DNA from: Virgibacillus sp. LDC-1
GTDB lineage: Bacteria; Bacillota; Bacilli; Bacillales; Amphibacillaceae
NCBI RefSeq assembly: GCF_030137545.1
Contig: NZ_JARUVL010000008.1
Coordinates: 62,001 to 126,000, forward strand
Direction: 5' to 3'
Length of the DNA: 64,000 nt
Position 1 is the first letter of the stretch. Each line of letters opens with the position of its first letter. Shown here piece by piece: positions 49,488 through 60,181 of this stretch. Made by a program: the position numbers and the translations under genes. Below the pieces are notes generated by a model. It saw nothing but the letters and a program-made list of their open reading frames with translations, was not told the origin of the DNA and searched no databases.

Positions 49488-52400
49488 ATGAAAGGTATTA
49501 ATCAATATTTACAATCAAAAGAAGATATTCAATCCATTCTACAAGGTGTTACAAATGGTTTGCAGGAGCAATTGGTGGCAGGATTGGCTGGTCCAGCTCG
49601 AAGCTTGCTCGTATCCATCTTGCACAAATCGAATCATCGACCTATTCTGCTTGTAACATATCAATTAACACAGGCGCAACAATTATATGAGGACCTTACT
49701 TCTCTCGTTGGAGAAGATAACGTGTATTTGTACCCTGTCAATGAACTAATTGCTTCCGAAATTTCAGTAGCTAGTCCTGAATTAAGAAGCCAACGGATTG
49801 AAGCGCTAAAAGAATGGAGTATGAGAAAAAGCGGTATATTAATCGCTCCTGTTGCAGCCTTAAAGCGTATGCTTCCGCCGAAAGCCTATTGGGAGAAATA
49901 TCAGATTCACATTAAGGATGGAGAAGAAATTGATTTAGAAGCATGTCTAACTTCTTTCGTAGACATGGGTTATGTTCATGCGTCCATGGTAAATACGCCG
50001 GGAGAATTTAGTAGGCGTGGGGGAATCATTGACATTTATCCTGTAACAGAGGAGCACCCATTACGAATTGAGTTGTTTGATGATGAGGTAGACTCGATTC
50101 GTTATTTTGATGCAGATACGCAGCGTTCACTAGATAAAAAGCGAGAGGTTCTAATTGGACCGGCAACAGAGCTGCTTTTATCAGAGCAAGACCTTCTATC
50201 GGGTGCACAGCGCTTAGAGCAAGCGTTAGCAAAAACGTTAAAAACGATGGAAGCAAGTGAAGTGAAGGAAACTTTAGCTGAGACAATTTCCTATGATATC
50301 GAACGATTAAAAAGCCTAGAGCATTTTCAAGAGTTGAATAAATATATTGGTTTTCTATATGAGCGTCCTGCTAGTTTGTTAGATTATTTGCCTGCAAATG
50401 GCATTGTATTGCTAGATGAAATGAGCAGAATTCAAGAAACCGCGACTACGCTTGATACAGAAGAAGCAGAATGGTATAGCAGCTTGTTGGAGTCAGGCAA
50501 AATGGTAAAGGACAGTAGTTTTTCCTTTGATTGGATAACTACATGGTCTAAAATAGATCATCCGCGTATTTATATGTCCGTATTTTTACGGCACATTCCT
50601 AATACACAGCCACAAAATATTATTAATTTGTCATCAAGAGCAATGCAGGAATTCCATGGACAAATGCATTTGTTAAAAAATGAATTAAATCGCTGGGAGA
50701 AAGCGAATTATTCTGTCGTTGTGATTGCACCAAATGAGCAACGCGCAGAAAAGATTCAATCTATTTTCTTAGATTATGATATGGAAGCAGTCCTTGCAAC
50801 AGAATTGGCGTTTCCCTTAGAGAAGCCTACTATCATAGTGGGGAATATTAGTAATGGTATTGAAATGCCAATGCATAAGCTCGTGATTATTACGGAAAAT
50901 GAATTGTTCAAAAAGCGAAATAAGCGATCAAGGAAAAGGCAAAAGATATCCAATGCGGAGAGAATAAAAAGCTATCAGGAATTAAAGGTTGGCGACTATG
51001 TTGTCCATGCAAATCACGGAATTGGAAAGTATTCTGGAATTGAGACTTTAGAAGTTGCTGGAAAGCATAAGGACTATTTATTAATTAAATATTCTGGTGA
51101 TGATAAGCTATTTGTCCCGATCGAACAAATTGAACTTGTGCAAAAGTTCGTTGGTTCAGAAGGAAAAGAGCCGAAGCTATATAAGCTAGGTGGTAGTGAA
51201 TGGACAAAGGTTAAGCGGAAGGTTCAATCATCGGTTGAGGATATTGCGGATGAATTAATTAAACTGTATGCAGAAAGAGAAGCACAAAAAGGCTATGCTT
51301 TTAATAAAGATACGGAAATGCAACGCGAATTTGATGCGGCTTTTCCTTACCAAGAGACTGAGGATCAGCTTCGATGTATTGAGGAAATTAAACAGGATAT
51401 GGAAAGAGCCCGTCCAATGGATCGGTTACTATGCGGAGATGTTGGCTATGGAAAAACAGAGGTAGCGATAAGAGCTGCATTCAAGGCTGTTGCTGACGGC
51501 AAACAGGTAGCGGTTTTAGTTCCGACCACCATTCTAGCTCAGCAGCATTATGAAACATTCCGTGAACGATTTCAAGACCATGCCATTAATATCGGCTTAT
51601 TGAGTAGATTTCGTACAAGAAAACAACAAAAGGATACAATAGATGGACTCAGAAGAGGAACCGTAGATGTTGTTATTGGCACGCATCGCATATTATCGAA
51701 GGATGTTCAATACCGTGATTTAGGACTTTTAATTGTAGATGAAGAACAACGCTTTGGTGTAAAGCATAAAGAGAAGATTAAGCAACTAAAGACAAATATC
51801 GATGTACTTACACTAACTGCAACGCCGATCCCTAGAACGTTGCATATGTCCATGCTAGGAGTCCGTGATTTATCTGTTATTGAAACACCACCAGAAAATC
51901 GTTTTCCTATTCAAACCTATGTATTGGAATACAATCCGATTTTAATTCGAGAAGCGATCGAACGCGAGATGGCAAGAGGCGGGCAAGTGTTTTTCCTCTA
52001 TAATCGGGTAGAGAATATTGATAAAATTGCACGTGATATAGGCATGCTTGTTGATGATGCAAAGATAGCTGTTGCCCATGGTAAGATGAATGAAACCGAA
52101 TTGGAAAGTGTTATGTTTAGTTTTCTAGAAGGAGAATTTGATGTTCTTGTAAGTACGACGATTATTGAAACCGGAGTAGACATCCCTAATGTCAATACAT
52201 TAATCGTTTATGATGCTGATCGCATGGGTTTAAGTCAGTTATACCAGCTAAGAGGAAGAGTAGGGCGTTCAAACAGGGTGGCGTATGCGTACTTTACGTA
52301 TCAAAAGGACAAAGTGTTAACAGAAATTGCCGAAAAAAGACTGCAAGCGATAAAGGAATTTACAGAGCTAGGCTCAGGATTTAAAATTGCGATGCGTGAC

Positions 52401-53009
52401 TTATCTATTCGGGGAGCAGGAAATTTACTCGGTTCTCAGCAGCATGGGTTTATTGATTCAGTTGGTTTCGATATGTATTCACAGATGTTAAAGGATGCAA
52501 TCGATGCCCGAAAATTAGGGAAAGATATAGAAGAAGTAGAGGTTGTTGAACCAGAACTTCTGTTAAATATCGATGCATATCTTCCGGATACGTATATTCA
52601 GGATGGAAAGCAGAAGATTGATATGTATAAAGCGTTTCAAGGGTCTTCAACGCTAGAAGATCTGGAAGAACTGCAAGAAGAATTAATTGATCGATTCGGT
52701 GACTATCCAGAGGAAGTAGAGAATCTTTTAACCGTTACAAGGCTAAAAGTAATTGCTAAAAGAGAGCATGTTGAATCCATTACGGAAAAGAATGGAAAAA
52801 TTGAATTGCTCCTTTCCGAAGATAGAAGTCAGCGGGTAGATGGAGCAAAGCTATTTGAAATTGCAAATGAATATGGACGAAGTATTCAATTGGGAACAGA
52901 GCATAGTAAATTAAAAATTGTTTACCAGACCTCCCGTAATAACGCATTCCAGCGGTATGATACCGTCCAGAACTTTATGGAAAAATTAGCGAAAGTAGAC
53001 AGGGAATAA
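49488..53009 (+). CDS. mfd: Transcription-repair coupling factor Mfd
   Basis: Removes stalled RNA polymerase from damaged DNA and recruits UvrABC. The 1173-residue protein has the UvrB-homology module at the N-terminus ([12 protein letters not shown]), the RNAP-interaction domain ([15 protein letters not shown]), and a RecG-like helicase core with Walker [11 protein letters not shown] and DEEQRF. The last part is the TRCF D7 domain. ATG 49488 is used because the protein then begins MKGINQYLQ like its homologues; longer in-frame starts add 31 residues with no family match. The ribosome site before it is TTGGGGGA. Confidence 0.97.
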   Translation: MKGINQYLQSKEDIQSILQGVTNGLQEQLVAGLAGPARSLLVSILHKSNHRPILLVTYQLTQAQQLYEDLTSLVGEDNVYLYPVNELIASEISVASPELRSQRIEALKEWSMRKSGILIAPVAALKRMLPPKAYWEKYQIHIKDGEEIDLEACLTSFVDMGYVHASMVNTPGEFSRRGGIIDIYPVTEEHPLRIELFDDEVDSIRYFDADTQRSLDKKREVLIGPATELLLSEQDLLSGAQRLEQALAKTLKTMEASEVKETLAETISYDIERLKSLEHFQELNKYIGFLYERPASLLDYLPANGIVLLDEMSRIQETATTLDTEEAEWYSSLLESGKMVKDSSFSFDWITTWSKIDHPRIYMSVFLRHIPNTQPQNIINLSSRAMQEFHGQMHLLKNELNRWEKANYSVVVIAPNEQRAEKIQSIFLDYDMEAVLATELAFPLEKPTIIVGNISNGIEMPMHKLVIITENELFKKRNKRSRKRQKISNAERIKSYQELKVGDYVVHANHGIGKYSGIETLEVAGKHKDYLLIKYSGDDKLFVPIEQIELVQKFVGSEGKEPKLYKLGGSEWTKVKRKVQSSVEDIADELIKLYAEREAQKGYAFNKDTEMQREFDAAFPYQETEDQLRCIEEIKQDMERARPMDRLLCGDVGYGKTEVAIRAAFKAVADGKQVAVLVPTTILAQQHYETFRERFQDHAINIGLLSRFRTRKQQKDTIDGLRRGTVDVVIGTHRILSKDVQYRDLGLLIVDEEQRFGVKHKEKIKQLKTNIDVLTLTATPIPRTLHMSMLGVRDLSVIETPPENRFPIQTYVLEYNPILIREAIEREMARGGQVFFLYNRVENIDKIARDIGMLVDDAKIAVAHGKMNETELESVMFSFLEGEFDVLVSTTIIETGVDIPNVNTLIVYDADRMGLSQLYQLRGRVGRSNRVAYAYFTYQKDKVLTEIAEKRLQAIKEFTELGSGFKIAMRDLSIRGAGNLLGSQQHGFIDSVGFDMYSQMLKDAIDARKLGKDIEEVEVVEPELLLNIDAYLPDTYIQDGKQKIDMYKAFQGSSTLEDLEELQEELIDRFGDYPEEVENLLTVTRLKVIAKREHVESITEKNGKIELLLSEDRSQRVDGAKLFEIANEYGRSIQLGTEHSKLKIVYQTSRNNAFQRYDTVQNFMEKLAKVDRE

Positions 53010-53210
53010 GGACTATTTTCCTTTTAGTGAATACTTCTTCCATTTCTACCTAATACTAAAAAAACACAACAGGTATTTTTGTCGGATAAGAATAGATAAG
53101 CCGGAAGTTGTGTAGGTATAGCGGATGTAATAAATAGTAAAGAACGGTTGTAATGTGCACAACATAGAACACCAAGAAAATTTCAGCATAAGAAAGAGAG
53201 GCTTCATGAA

Positions 53211-53747
53211 ATGAAAGCAACAGGAATAGTACGACGTATTGATGATTTAGGAAGGGTAGTCATTCCAAAGGAAATAAGAAGGACATTGCGCATTCGTGAA
53301 GGTGATCCATTAGAAATTTTTATCGATCGTGAAGGTGAAGTAATCCTAAAAAAATATTCACCGATTAATGAGCTAGGTAATTTTGCAAAGGAATATGCAG
53401 AAGCATTATTTGATTCACTTCACTTTCCAACCTTAATATGTGATCGAGACGAAGTTATAGCAGTAGCAGGAGAATCTAAGAAGGATTATTTAAACAAGCC
53501 TATTGGATCTCATATCGAAAAAATTATCGAAAACCGATCGAATGTAGCGGAAAATGAACCAGAAAGTATTGAAATTATTCAAGGACAAACGGAAGAGCTT
53601 CATTCTTACACAATAAGTCCAATTATTGCGAATGGAGATCCAATAGGTTGTGTCATGATGTTTTCACGTGAAGGTGAGAAATTACAGGACGCAGAGAAAA
53701 AAGTAGTAGAAACGGCTGCAAGCTTTCTTGCCAAGCAAATGGAATAG
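53211..53747 (+). CDS. spoVT: Stage V sporulation regulator SpoVT
   Basis: Forespore-specific DNA-binding regulator that tunes sigma-G genes. The 178-residue protein has an AbrB-type N-terminal domain (MKATGIVRRIDDLGRVVIPKEIRRTLRIREGDPLEIF, quoted in parts) and a GAF-like C-terminal domain from about residue 57. The N-terminus is almost the same as AbrB at 34 kb, showing common origin. GAGAGG site. I could not read a convincing sigma-G promoter in the 200 bases upstream. Confidence 0.96.
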   Translation: MKATGIVRRIDDLGRVVIPKEIRRTLRIREGDPLEIFIDREGEVILKKYSPINELGNFAKEYAEALFDSLHFPTLICDRDEVIAVAGESKKDYLNKPIGSHIEKIIENRSNVAENEPESIEIIQGQTEELHSYTISPIIANGDPIGCVMMFSREGEKLQDAEKKVVETAASFLAKQME

Positions 53748-53764
53748 TCAGAGCAATGAGATAG

Positions 53765-53808
53765 GACAAAAACCGATGCAAAAAATTGCAGACGGTTTTT
53801 GTCTTTTT
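53765..53808 (+). terminator. Terminator of spoVT
   Basis: GACAAAAACCG with CGGTTTTTGTC around a 17-base loop, followed by TTTTTAT. Confidence 0.85.
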
Positions 53809-53920
53809 ATTTTTTTACAGAGAATGCAAACGAGAAGGCTAGGAAGGATTGCTGCTTTCCCATTTTTAAGGGTGTGCTATAATATGAGCATATTTTAAGA
53901 AAAGTGGAAAGGCGAATATT

Positions 53921-55525
53921 ATGGAGCCGAACGAAACAAATAGACTACTTAAAGGGGCATTGCTTTTAACCTTAGCCGGAATAGCTAGTAAAATTCTAAG
54001 TGCAGGATACCGCGTCCCTTTACAAAATTTAACGGGGGATTTTGGATTTTATGTTTATCAGCAAGTATACCCGATTCTTGGTATTGCTTTGGTACTTGCA
54101 TTGTATGGATTTCCAGCAGCGATTTCTAAGCTGAAGACAGACTTTGAGGCAGAGCAGTATCCAATATCTTTTCGAAATTTCTATTTTCCTATATTTGTTA
54201 TAGTTGCTGTCGTGAATGTTGCGTTGTTCCTCGGTCTCCAGCTAAATGCACATCCACTGGCTCAATTTATTGGCGATGACCGACTAGTATCAGTTTATCA
54301 GACGGTTGCTTTTATTTTTCTTTTTATCCCTTTTACTGCTTTTTTGCGTGGTGTGTTTCAAGCAAACCACCAGATGAAGCCGACTGCTTACTCGCAAGTC
54401 ATGGAACAATTTGTTCGGGTTCTAATTATCATTGCCGGTGCTGTTATCATTAGTAAACAAGAAATTGACATTTACAGTATCGGAAAAGTAGCTGGCATCG
54501 CCTCGATAAGCGGATCAATTGCTGCTTGCATCGTATTAATTTTTTTTATGCGTAAGTATCGGCCTCCGCTATTGCATAAGGCTAGCAAAACTTCTGTGCC
54601 GTGGTTTCGTTTTTTGCGAAAGCTGATAATACTTGGTGTCGTTGCATCTATTACACATATGGTTTTATTGATAATACAATTTGCGGATACGATTTCATTA
54701 GTTCCAGCTTTACTAAATTACGGATTAACGAAAGAGGAAGCGATGGTAGCAAAAGGAATCTTCGATAGGGGGCAACCACTAATCCAGCTTGGAACCGTAT
54801 TAGGATCTTCTTTTGCGCTTGCATTTATGCCAGCTGTTTCGAAACGTAATTTAAAGCAGCAATTTCGCTCCCTTTGCATGCAAATTGAAAGCGGACTTGT
54901 CATTGGTTTTTATTTAGCGATTGGAGCTACGGTAGGATTAATTATGATTTTCCCAGCAGCTAATATTTTGCTTTATCAGGATAGTAGTGGGACTACCGTG
55001 TTACAACTATTAATGCTTGCCATCGTTTTAAGTGCATTGTCTATTACCGTTGCATCTGTTTTACAAGGGTTAGGAATGATTAAACGAACGGCAGTTTTTA
55101 TTGGGCTTGCTTTTTTGTTGAAATGGGGTTTGAACCTTTTGCTTGTGCCTTTTTGGGGCTTGCTTGGAGGTTCAATCGCTACTATTTTAAGCTTGTTGCT
55201 ATTTTGCATATTAGTACTATATTCGTTAAAACGATATATTCCGACACTTTCATTGCTACGAAAAATTAAATGGCCAGCCTTTATTAGAGCAACGCTAAGC
55301 ATGATGCTGTATGTTGCTAGCTGGAATTGGCTTTTGCCAAACCCGGATGAAGTTGCAAGAACAACACTGCTTTTAATCGTTACCTTTATTTCTCTTACAG
55401 GAGGGGGCATTTATATGCTACTTCTTATTCGCGGAAATGTATTTACACAGAAAGAACTGGCTATGCTGCCATTTGCATCTTTCTTTATTCAATTAACTAA
55501 GGAGGGAAATAAGAAGCATGAATAA
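53921..55525 (+). CDS. yabM: Polysaccharide/lipid flippase YabM (MVF/SpoVB-like)
   Basis: A 534-residue integral membrane protein of the MOP flippase superfamily (SpoVB/MurJ type) with about 14 hydrophobic segments. Members move lipid-linked sugars across the membrane. The N-terminus LLLTLAGIASKILSAGYRVPL is typical. The exact cargo is not known. It overlaps yabN by 8 bases, as the end of yabM overlaps yabN in related genomes. Confidence 0.92.
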   Translation: MEPNETNRLLKGALLLTLAGIASKILSAGYRVPLQNLTGDFGFYVYQQVYPILGIALVLALYGFPAAISKLKTDFEAEQYPISFRNFYFPIFVIVAVVNVALFLGLQLNAHPLAQFIGDDRLVSVYQTVAFIFLFIPFTAFLRGVFQANHQMKPTAYSQVMEQFVRVLIIIAGAVIISKQEIDIYSIGKVAGIASISGSIAACIVLIFFMRKYRPPLLHKASKTSVPWFRFLRKLIILGVVASITHMVLLIIQFADTISLVPALLNYGLTKEEAMVAKGIFDRGQPLIQLGTVLGSSFALAFMPAVSKRNLKQQFRSLCMQIESGLVIGFYLAIGATVGLIMIFPAANILLYQDSSGTTVLQLLMLAIVLSALSITVASVLQGLGMIKRTAVFIGLAFLLKWGLNLLLVPFWGLLGGSIATILSLLLFCILVLYSLKRYIPTLSLLRKIKWPAFIRATLSMMLYVASWNWLLPNPDEVARTTLLLIVTFISLTGGGIYMLLLIRGNVFTQKELAMLPFASFFIQLTKEGNKKHE

Positions 55526-56969
55526 AATTGAAGTGATCGGTCTTGGAGCCGGTGATTTAGATCAATTATCGATCGGATTATATCGTAAATTAACAAAAGC
55601 AGAGCAAATGGTTTATGTTCGGACGACGGAACATCCTGTTGTACAAGCTTTACAGGAGGAAGGTGTTTCATTTAAATCATTTGATGAGATATATGCATCC
55701 GAAACAGCATTCGAGCAAGTTTATGAAAGGATTGCTGCCGTACTTTTAGAAAAGGCATCGGAGGAAAATGTGATTTATGCTGTTCCAGGACATCCGATGT
55801 TAGCCGAACGGTCGATACAGCTTCTTTTACAGCAACAGGAAGTTGACATTGAAATTTTAGGGGGTCAAAGCTATTTAGATGCCTTATTTTCCTCGCTTCG
55901 CATTGATCCGATTGAAGGCTTTCAATTTGTAGATGCTGCTACATTTCAACGAAGTGAGCTTAATTATCGTCAGCATTTAGTGTTTTGTCAGGTGTACGAT
56001 CAATGGATTGCTTCTGAATTGAAACTAACGCTACTTGAAGATTTGCCACCTCATTATGAGGTAACGATTGTCGAGGCAGCTGGAAGTAGGCAAGAACAAA
56101 TAACCGTTGTTCCATTGGAAAAATTAGACCATGCTTTTAAACAGAGTAACTTAGTTAGTGTATATGTTCCGCCAGCTGAAAAGGAAATGCTTCATCATAC
56201 GTTTGATCGGCTAAAAGAAGTAATCGCTGAATTACGAGGTCCAAACGGTTGTCCGTGGGATAAAGAGCAAACACACGAATCATTACGAACCTATGCGATT
56301 GAAGAGGTGTATGAATTAATCGATGCCATTGATGAAATGGATGATGAAGGCATCGTGGAAGAGCTTGGTGATATGCTTTTACAAGTAATGCTTCATAGTC
56401 AGATTGGTACTGATGATGGCTATTTTACGATTGACGATGTTATTGCTTCGATTACGAATAAAATGATTTACCGACATCCACATGTATTTGGCGACCTTTC
56501 TGTCGGATCTGTTAACGAAGTGTACAAAAACTGGGAGCAGTTAAAAAAAGAAGAAAAAGGTGACACACGTAAAACGGTGCTTTCGGGAATACCCTCTCAT
56601 TTACCTGCCTTGGCTAAGGCATTTAAGCTACAACAAAAGGCTGCAAAGGTCGGATTCACTTGGGAGCAAGCTGGTGAAATATGGGACAAGCTTCAGGAAG
56701 AGCTATTTGAAGTGAAGCAAGCGATAAAAGAAGAAGACCTGGTTGAAGTGGAAAAGGAATTTGGTGATGTGCTGTTTGTTCTTGCTAACTTAACAAGATA
56801 TTATGGCATTAATCCGGAAGTGGCTTTGAATAGAGCGAATCAAAAATTTATTTCACGGTTTGGTTATATCGAACAACAGTTGGAAGCATTAGGGAAGAAG
56901 CCAGAAGAAGCTACGCTTGAAGAAATGGATGCTTACTGGGAACAAGCAAAAGAAAGAGAGGGATTATGA
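55518..56969 (+). CDS. yabN: YabN: SAM methylase-like plus MazG pyrophosphohydrolase
   Basis: A 483-residue fusion. The first 210 or so residues form a tetrapyrrole-methylase-like domain (IEVIGLGAGDLDQL...PGHPMLAE); the C-terminal half is a MazG nucleotide pyrophosphohydrolase with two MazG repeats. The metal motif EEVYELIDAIDE...EELGD is clear in the first repeat and EELFEVKQAI...EKEFGDVLF in the second. The MazG part cleans up NTPs; the methylase part's substrate is unknown. Overlaps both neighbours. Confidence 0.94.
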   Translation: MNKIEVIGLGAGDLDQLSIGLYRKLTKAEQMVYVRTTEHPVVQALQEEGVSFKSFDEIYASETAFEQVYERIAAVLLEKASEENVIYAVPGHPMLAERSIQLLLQQQEVDIEILGGQSYLDALFSSLRIDPIEGFQFVDAATFQRSELNYRQHLVFCQVYDQWIASELKLTLLEDLPPHYEVTIVEAAGSRQEQITVVPLEKLDHAFKQSNLVSVYVPPAEKEMLHHTFDRLKEVIAELRGPNGCPWDKEQTHESLRTYAIEEVYELIDAIDEMDDEGIVEELGDMLLQVMLHSQIGTDDGYFTIDDVIASITNKMIYRHPHVFGDLSVGSVNEVYKNWEQLKKEEKGDTRKTVLSGIPSHLPALAKAFKLQQKAAKVGFTWEQAGEIWDKLQEELFEVKQAIKEEDLVEVEKEFGDVLFVLANLTRYYGINPEVALNRANQKFISRFGYIEQQLEALGKKPEEATLEEMDAYWEQAKEREGL

Positions 56970-57226
56970 TGCGTTTAGATAAATTTTTAAAAGTATCTAG
57001 ATTAATTAAACGTCGTACGTTAGCAAAGGAGGTTGCTGATCAAGGTCGGATAACGATTAATGGAAATCAAGCAAAGGCATCCTCGGTTGTTTCCGTTGGA
57101 GACGAGCTCGTCATTCAATTTGGACAAAAGCTTGTAACGATAGAAATAACAGCTTTAAGAGAAACCGTACGAAAAGAAGAAGCGGAAACATTATATAAAA
57201 TATTAAAGGAAGAAAGAAAGGACTAG
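56966..57226 (+). CDS. rqcP: Ribosome-quality-control protein RqcP (S4 domain)
   Basis: An 86-residue S4 RNA-binding protein that works with RqcH to add alanine tails to stalled nascent chains in B. subtilis. The S4 core RLDKFLKVSRLIKRRTLAKEV fills the N-terminal half. It overlaps the yabN stop by 4 bases with an ATGATG pair, so the start is uncertain by one codon. YabO in the older naming. Confidence 0.94.
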   Translation: MMRLDKFLKVSRLIKRRTLAKEVADQGRITINGNQAKASSVVSVGDELVIQFGQKLVTIEITALRETVRKEEAETLYKILKEERKD

Positions 57227-57301
57227 CCATAATTGTTTTTCATTCGTATATTATTGCATTAAAAAAGTAGGTTTGCATAGTTCTATACTTGTCCTCCCTT
57301 T

Positions 57302-57309
57302 CATACAGT
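57302..57309 (+). promoter_or_regulatory. Sigma-E -10 element before yabP
   Basis: CATACAGT fits the sigma-E -10 consensus CATACANT. The -35 is weak: an ATA lies 14 bases upstream, one or two bases closer than usual. The yabP start is 27 bases downstream. Confidence 0.45.
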
Positions 57310-57335
57310 AATAATGATAAGGGAGGACGGAAAAT

Positions 57336-57650
57336 ATGAATAATATGAATTTTTATAACCATAATGAATCGACAACACGACATACAGAAAAAGATCATCA
57401 GTTAAAAATTAACAATAGGAAGCTACTAGAGATAACCGGAGTCCGAGAGGTTGATAGTTTTGATAATGAGGAGTTTCTTTTAGAGACGGTTATGGGCTAT
57501 TTAATCGTTCGTGGACACAATCTACAACTAAAAAATTTAGATGTAGGTGAAGGAATTGTCTCAATCAAAGGGAAAATCTATGAAATCTCCTATATGGACG
57601 ATCAGCACCAGGAGAAAGCTAAAGGAATATTTAGCAAGCTATTCCGATGA
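57336..57650 (+). CDS. yabP: Sporulation protein YabP
   Basis: A 104-residue protein of the YabP family needed for sporulation in B. subtilis. It has the NRKLLEITGVREVDSFDNEEFLLET core typical of the family (quoted in pieces: KLLEITGV and EFLLETVMGYL). GGGAGGA site. It overlaps yabQ by 4 bases, so the pair is coupled and made in the mother cell. Confidence 0.92.
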   Translation: MNNMNFYNHNESTTRHTEKDHQLKINNRKLLEITGVREVDSFDNEEFLLETVMGYLIVRGHNLQLKNLDVGEGIVSIKGKIYEISYMDDQHQEKAKGIFSKLFR

Positions 57651-58246
57651 CGTTAAGTGTGCAGTTCACTGCGATGATATCCATGATTATAAGTGGATTT
57701 TACCTTGGACTAATTCGCGATACGTTTTTACGCTTTCGTGTACACTGGAAAAGCAATACGTTTCTTTTGTACTTTTTAGAGGTGTGCTTTTGGACAACCC
57801 AGATGTTTACGCTGTTCTATGTATTGTTTCTAGTAAATGCCGGTGAATTACGCGTGTATATCTTTGTCGCGTGCTTACTTGGTTTTGCAACCTATCAGGC
57901 AATCGCGGCAAAGATATACAAAGCATTACTAGAAAAGATAATTCATATCACCACAAGCATCTATCATTTTTTCTCATCCTTGATCAAGACGATTATTGTT
58001 AATCCAATTAAATTTATTATTCAATTGATCATTCGTGTGCTTGTTTTCTTTTTAAATCTACTTGCAGCTACTTTGCTTTTCATTGCAAAGCTCCTCGTTT
58101 TTCCTGTAATATGGGTATTGAAACAGTTTTACCGAGTGTTACCAGATAGAATTATAAATATTTTCCACAAAAATAAAGGATTTTATAGTAAAATAAAGAA
58201 TATATATAGTAAAATAAAGCGTTTTTTCGTTGCAAAGAGGAGGTAG
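57647..58246 (+). CDS. yabQ: Sporulation membrane protein YabQ
   Basis: A 199-residue membrane protein needed for spore cortex formation in B. subtilis. Four or more hydrophobic segments fill residues 5-160, ending in a very basic tail. Near the 3' end a 15-base direct repeat (58184-58198 and 58205-58219) encodes YSKIK twice. It overlaps yabP by 4 bases and precedes divIC by 6. Confidence 0.92.
   Translation: MTLSVQFTAMISMIISGFYLGLIRDTFLRFRVHWKSNTFLLYFLEVCFWTTQMFTLFYVLFLVNAGELRVYIFVACLLGFATYQAIAAKIYKALLEKIIHITTSIYHFFSSLIKTIIVNPIKFIIQLIIRVLVFFLNLLAATLLFIAKLLVFPVIWVLKQFYRVLPDRIINIFHKNKGFYSKIKNIYSKIKRFFVAKRR
58184..58219 (+). repeat. Direct repeat at the end of yabQ
   Basis: TATAGTAAAATAAAG occurs twice, 21 bases apart (7 codons), keeping frame. 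It doubles a YSKIK motif in the protein tail. Confidence 0.85.
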
Positions 58247-58252
58247 TAGTTC

Positions 58253-58633
58253 GTGTCTAGTAGAAAAAAAACAGTCGCACAAATCGATTCTAGCTATATG
58301 AATCAATACAATGCACATGTAGAAAGACAAAAGCGAAAAAAGCAACGCTTAGTTCGCCGCCTTGTTTTATTTTCCGTTATTGTAATGTTAGCGATTGGGA
58401 GCATGACTACATATCATTTTAAGCAACGCGCTTTAAAGGAAGAAAAAATAAAGCAATATGAGCAGCTTGAACAAGAGCTTGCTACCTTGAAAAAGGAAGA
58501 AAGCAATTTAAAGGAAGAAATTGAGCTACTAAATGATGATGAATACATTTTAGAAATTGCTCGCACGAATTATTTTTTCTCTAAAAAAGGTGAAATAATC
58601 TTTAATAATCCGGACAAAGATCCGTCTTATTGA
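58253..58633 (+). CDS. divIC: Cell division protein DivIC
   Basis: Septum protein that acts with FtsL and DivIB. The 126-residue protein has a basic cytosolic N-terminus, one transmembrane segment (about residues 38-58) and a coiled coil (about 60-100). GTG start after GAGGAGG. The C-terminal EIARTNYFFSKKGEII is the family hallmark. Confidence 0.95.
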   Translation: MSSRKKTVAQIDSSYMNQYNAHVERQKRKKQRLVRRLVLFSVIVMLAIGSMTTYHFKQRALKEEKIKQYEQLEQELATLKKEESNLKEEIELLNDDEYILEIARTNYFFSKKGEIIFNNPDKDPSY

Positions 58634-58762
58634 CACATTTTCACCCTGTTGGATATACTATGGTAGTAAAGGATGTTCAAAATACGTCAAGTAACCAATG
58701 CTGGCATTTTTGAACAGCCATTAATATAGCTATTTCAAAATATTAAGGAGGAGCATTTTTTA

Positions 58763-59146
58763 ATGTCAATTGAAGTAGGCAGCAAGCTGCAGGGAAAGGT
58801 AACCGGTATTACTAATTTTGGGGCTTTTGTTGAATTGGAAAAAGGAGTAACAGGGCTCGTGCACATTAGTGAGGTTGCCGAAAATTACGTAAAAGACATT
58901 AATGAGCATCTCACTGTTGGAGATGAAGTTGAAGTAAAGGTCATTAATGTTGAGAAGGATGGCAAAATTGGCTTATCCATTAAAAAAGCTAAGGAAAAAC
59001 CAGTTCGCCAAAGAAATACGAGAGAACGCACAGAATCGTTTGAATCGAAGATGAGTCGATTCCTTAAAGATTCTGAAGACCGTTTAGCCTCTTTGAAGAA
59101 GCACACGGAATCCAGACGCGGAGGTCGTGGTGCTAAAAGAGGATAG
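58763..59146 (+). CDS. yabR: S1 RNA-binding domain protein YabR
   Basis: A 127-residue protein with one S1 domain in the first 75 residues (VGSKLQGKVTGITNFGAFVEL) and a basic, Arg/Gly-rich tail. It resembles general stress protein 13 and polynucleotide phosphorylase S1 domains. Its role is unknown but probably RNA-related. AAGGAGGAG site. Terminator follows. Confidence 0.93.
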   Translation: MSIEVGSKLQGKVTGITNFGAFVELEKGVTGLVHISEVAENYVKDINEHLTVGDEVEVKVINVEKDGKIGLSIKKAKEKPVRQRNTRERTESFESKMSRFLKDSEDRLASLKKHTESRRGGRGAKRG

Positions 59147-59193
59147 CAGTTGCTGTCTATCGAGATGAGTGCTCTATCATATAAACGAAATGA

Positions 59194-59228
59194 AAGCAGT
59201 TACTGTAATGGACGGTAACTGCTTTTTG
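59194..59228 (+). terminator. Terminator of yabR
   Basis: AAGCAGTTAC with GTAACTGCTT around an 11-base loop, then TTTTGC. Confidence 0.85.
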
Positions 59229-59259
59229 CTTTCTTTTTGTAAGTTAATCTTTGATAGAA

Positions 59260-59300
59260 AAAAGGCTCTTCATATGTAACATACATATGAAGAGCCTTTT
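59260..59300. terminator. Terminator of tRNA-Met, bidirectional
   Basis: A perfect 18-bp stem with loop AACAT and T-runs at both ends, placed after tRNA-Met on the minus strand and downstream of the yabR terminator. Confidence 0.9.
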
Positions 59301-59310
59301 GGTTTTATGA

Positions 59311-59384
59311 TAGCGGCGGAGGGGATCGAACCCACGACCTCACGGGTATGAACCGTACGCTCTCGCCAGCTGAGCTACGCCGCC
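59311..59384 (-). tRNA. tRNA-Met (CAU, elongator)
   Basis: A 74-base cloverleaf on the minus strand. Anticodon loop TTCATAC gives CAU. The acceptor stem starts GGCGGCG and has a G-T first pair, like the elongator tRNA-Met near spoIIE in B. subtilis and unlike the initiator. The 3' CCA is not encoded. Confidence 0.95.
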
Positions 59385-59404
59385 AAATAAAGTCAACAAA
59401 AGAT

Positions 59405-59433
59405 ATAATACAACAGCCTGTCTATTGTGTCAA
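59405..59433 (-). promoter_or_regulatory. Promoter of tRNA-Met
   Basis: On the minus strand TTGACA (59433-59428), a 17-base spacer and TATTAT (59410-59405), 20 bases before the tRNA. Confidence 0.8.
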
Positions 59434-59531
59434 TAGAATTTCGTTAAAATGCGAGTGAAAGCAGGAAATATGCATTACGTATGGAATGATAAATAGAGAA
59501 TAAAATTGGATTTTAATGGAGGGAACAGTCG

Positions 59532-59984
59532 GTGGACAAAGATATCTTATTTAACCAAGTAAAAACGTATCGAAAAGAAACGCTAGAAATCACGCATGAT
59601 GTGACTGAAGTAGAAGCAAACATTATTCCGAACGGGTTCCATAATAATATTCGCTGGAATTTAGGGCACATTTATTTGGATCAATATTTATGGATTCAAG
59701 CAGTAACGAGGGAAAAAAAGGAAGGGCTGGATCATTTTAATAAGTGGTTCGGTTTTGGAACAAGTCCTGCAGATTTTACAAACAGTACACCAACCATGTC
59801 CGAGTTAAAGCAATTGTTAGTTGAACAGCCGAATGACATACTTGCTCGATATAGTCATCGGTTAAATGAGCCCTTTGAGCCGACAGAAATGGGTATATAT
59901 ACAATAGAGCAGGTGCTAATCAGAACGATCTACCATGAGGGATTACATGCTGCTACAATAAAAACTCTTAAACGTTTCATATAA
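59532..59984 (+). CDS. DinB-like protein
   Basis: A 150-residue four-helix protein of the DinB/YfiT fold. Metal-binding histidines are visible in NLGHIYLDQ and YHEGLHAAT, with a third likely elsewhere. Members of this fold are often thiol transferases; no substrate is evident. GTG start with a TGGAGGG site. It is inserted between tRNA-Met and spoIIE and is not in this place in B. subtilis. Confidence 0.82.
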   Translation: MDKDILFNQVKTYRKETLEITHDVTEVEANIIPNGFHNNIRWNLGHIYLDQYLWIQAVTREKKEGLDHFNKWFGFGTSPADFTNSTPTMSELKQLLVEQPNDILARYSHRLNEPFEPTEMGIYTIEQVLIRTIYHEGLHAATIKTLKRFI

Positions 59985-60181
59985 ATGGCTGACATACGAT
60001 TTGTTTTTTCGTGGTTAAATGATATTTTCGTCAAATTATTCCAGATGCCTAATTTAGTTTAACTGCATCATTTCACACGCAAAACATACCTGTGTCGTTT
60101 AAATGGGTACGTAACAACAATTATGCAAAGCGCAGCTTACAGAAAATCGCATGTAGAAAAAAGCTTGTCTCTTTAGAAACG

